NCBI GenBank assembly: GCA_958419945.1 | Contig: CATZIC010000034.1 | Coordinates: 1-21,163 of the forward strand | DNA from: an uncultured Clostridia bacterium | GTDB taxonomy: Bacteria > Bacillota > Clostridia > Christensenellales > Borkfalkiaceae | Reading direction: 5' to 3' | Length of the DNA: 21,163 nucleotides | Part shown: positions 20,654 to 21,163 of the stretch, in pieces | Layout of the letters: every line of letters starts with the position of its first letter | Numbering within the stretch: the stretch's first letter is position 1 | Made by a program: the position numbers and the translations under genes | Notes under the pieces: generated by a model | Database searches by the model: none | The model's input: only the letters and a program-made list of their open reading frames with translations | What the model was told of the DNA's origin: nothing

Positions 20654-21163
20654 TTTTTACTATGATTTACCTGAAAGGCTGATTGCTCAGACTCCTATAG
20701 AGCCGAGGGACAGTTCACGCCTTATGCATTACGATATGGCTACCAAAACCGTAGCGCACCGCCATTTCTACGACGTAGTCGATATATTAAAAAGCGGTGA
20801 TTTACTCGTAATAAACAACACCAAAGTTTACCCCGCTAGGATTTATTCCACTACCAAATTCGGCGGAAAAATGGAAATCCTTTTGTTAAAGCGTATAAAT
20901 TACACCGATTGGGAAGTGCTCGTTAAACCGGGAAAAAAGGCTCACGACGGCGCCGAATTTACGGTTTCCGACGAACTTTCCTTTACCGTATTATCCCATA
21001 CCGATTCCGGCGGAAGAATAATCCGTTTTTCATTTGACGGCGTATTCGAAGATATTTTGGACCGCGTAGGCGAAATGCCCCTTCCGCCGTATATAAAAGA
21101 AAAACTTGAAGACCAAAGCCGCTACCAGACGGTATACTGCAAAAACGAAGGAAGCGCCGCCGC
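20640..21163 (+). CDS. queA: tRNA preQ1 ribosyltransferase-isomerase QueA, 3' end outside window
   Basis: Partial: 174 codons are visible from the ATG at 20640 and the frame is open to the window edge. QueA converts preQ1 at tRNA position 34 to epoxyqueuosine using the ribosyl part of SAM. The N-terminus MKTSDFYYDLPERLIAQTPIEPRDSSRLM is diagnostic, followed by GDLLVINNTKVYPARI and VGEMPLPPYIKEKL. The start overlaps the ruvB stop by 14 nt, so translation is probably coupled, with no separate promoter visible. The ruvA-ruvB-queA order is common in Firmicutes, usually followed by tgt. Confidence 0.95.
   Translation, partial: MKTSDFYYDLPERLIAQTPIEPRDSSRLMHYDMATKTVAHRHFYDVVDILKSGDLLVINNTKVYPARIYSTTKFGGKMEILLLKRINYTDWEVLVKPGKKAHDGAEFTVSDELSFTVLSHTDSGGRIIRFSFDGVFEDILDRVGEMPLPPYIKEKLEDQSRYQTVYCKNEGSAA

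Noticed and set aside
1..21163. CRISPR array, phage or transposon
   Set aside because: No regularly spaced repeats, integrase, transposase or phage structural gene was found; the only repeats are short palindromes.

Overview
The window reads as chromosomal housekeeping DNA from a spore-forming-lineage member of the Bacillota, probably an uncultured Clostridia. The evidence is the gene set and order (a YtxC-like gene before thrS; thrS-infC-rpmI-rplT; ruvC-ruvA-ruvB-queA), a T-box leader in front of thrS, a DUF4364 gene, a TSCPD-domain gene and near-consensus sigma-A promoters (TTGACA/TATAAT with 16-17 nt spacers). Assignment below class level is not possible by eye. No phage, transposase, CRISPR array or toxin/defence cluster was seen.

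Layout. 1-1588: two overlapping RNA-modification genes (a class I SAM methyltransferase and an RluA-type pseudouridine synthase). 1666-4320: an unknown secreted, membrane-anchored protein and an unknown polytopic membrane protein, ended by a bidirectional terminator. 4350-5502 (minus strand): a small operon of HPr/Crh-like protein, DUF4364 protein and TSCPD protein, driven by a promoter that diverges from that of an unknown helical protein (5686-6432). 6447-6776 (minus): a small DUF1294-like membrane protein. 6871-8105: nrdR overlapping an unknown lipoprotein gene. 8158-11553: a PMCA-type P-type Ca2+ ATPase followed 3 nt later by a YtxC-like gene. 11560-15514: the translation cluster, consisting of a threonine T-box, a repeat-filled gap, thrS, an attenuator-type leader, infC with an AUU start, rpmI and rplT. 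15524-17079: a TrmH/SpoU methyltransferase and yebC. 17111-17605: a membrane protein with winged-helix and zinc-ribbon parts. 17606-18361: a 756-nt gap that appears to hold two non-coding RNA units. 18308 to the end: the Holliday-junction operon ruvC-ruvA-ruvB followed by queA, which runs off the right edge.

How the parts work together. Threonyl-tRNA charging controls thrS through the T-box (specifier ACC). The infC-rpmI-rplT leader has its own promoter and a terminator just before the infC ribosome-binding site, as expected for ribosomal-protein autoregulation. RuvC, RuvA and RuvB make the branch-migration and resolution machinery.

The most interesting unexplained parts are the two candidate RNAs at 17630-18171. 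The second has an extended -10 promoter, C-rich single-stranded segments resembling anti-Shine-Dalgarno seeds and a strong terminator. Also notable are the His-less HPr/Crh-like protein, the palindromic repeats lodged between the thrS T-box and its coding region, and the repeated placement of hairpins directly 5' of Shine-Dalgarno sequences. Nothing here is a convincing large new system.
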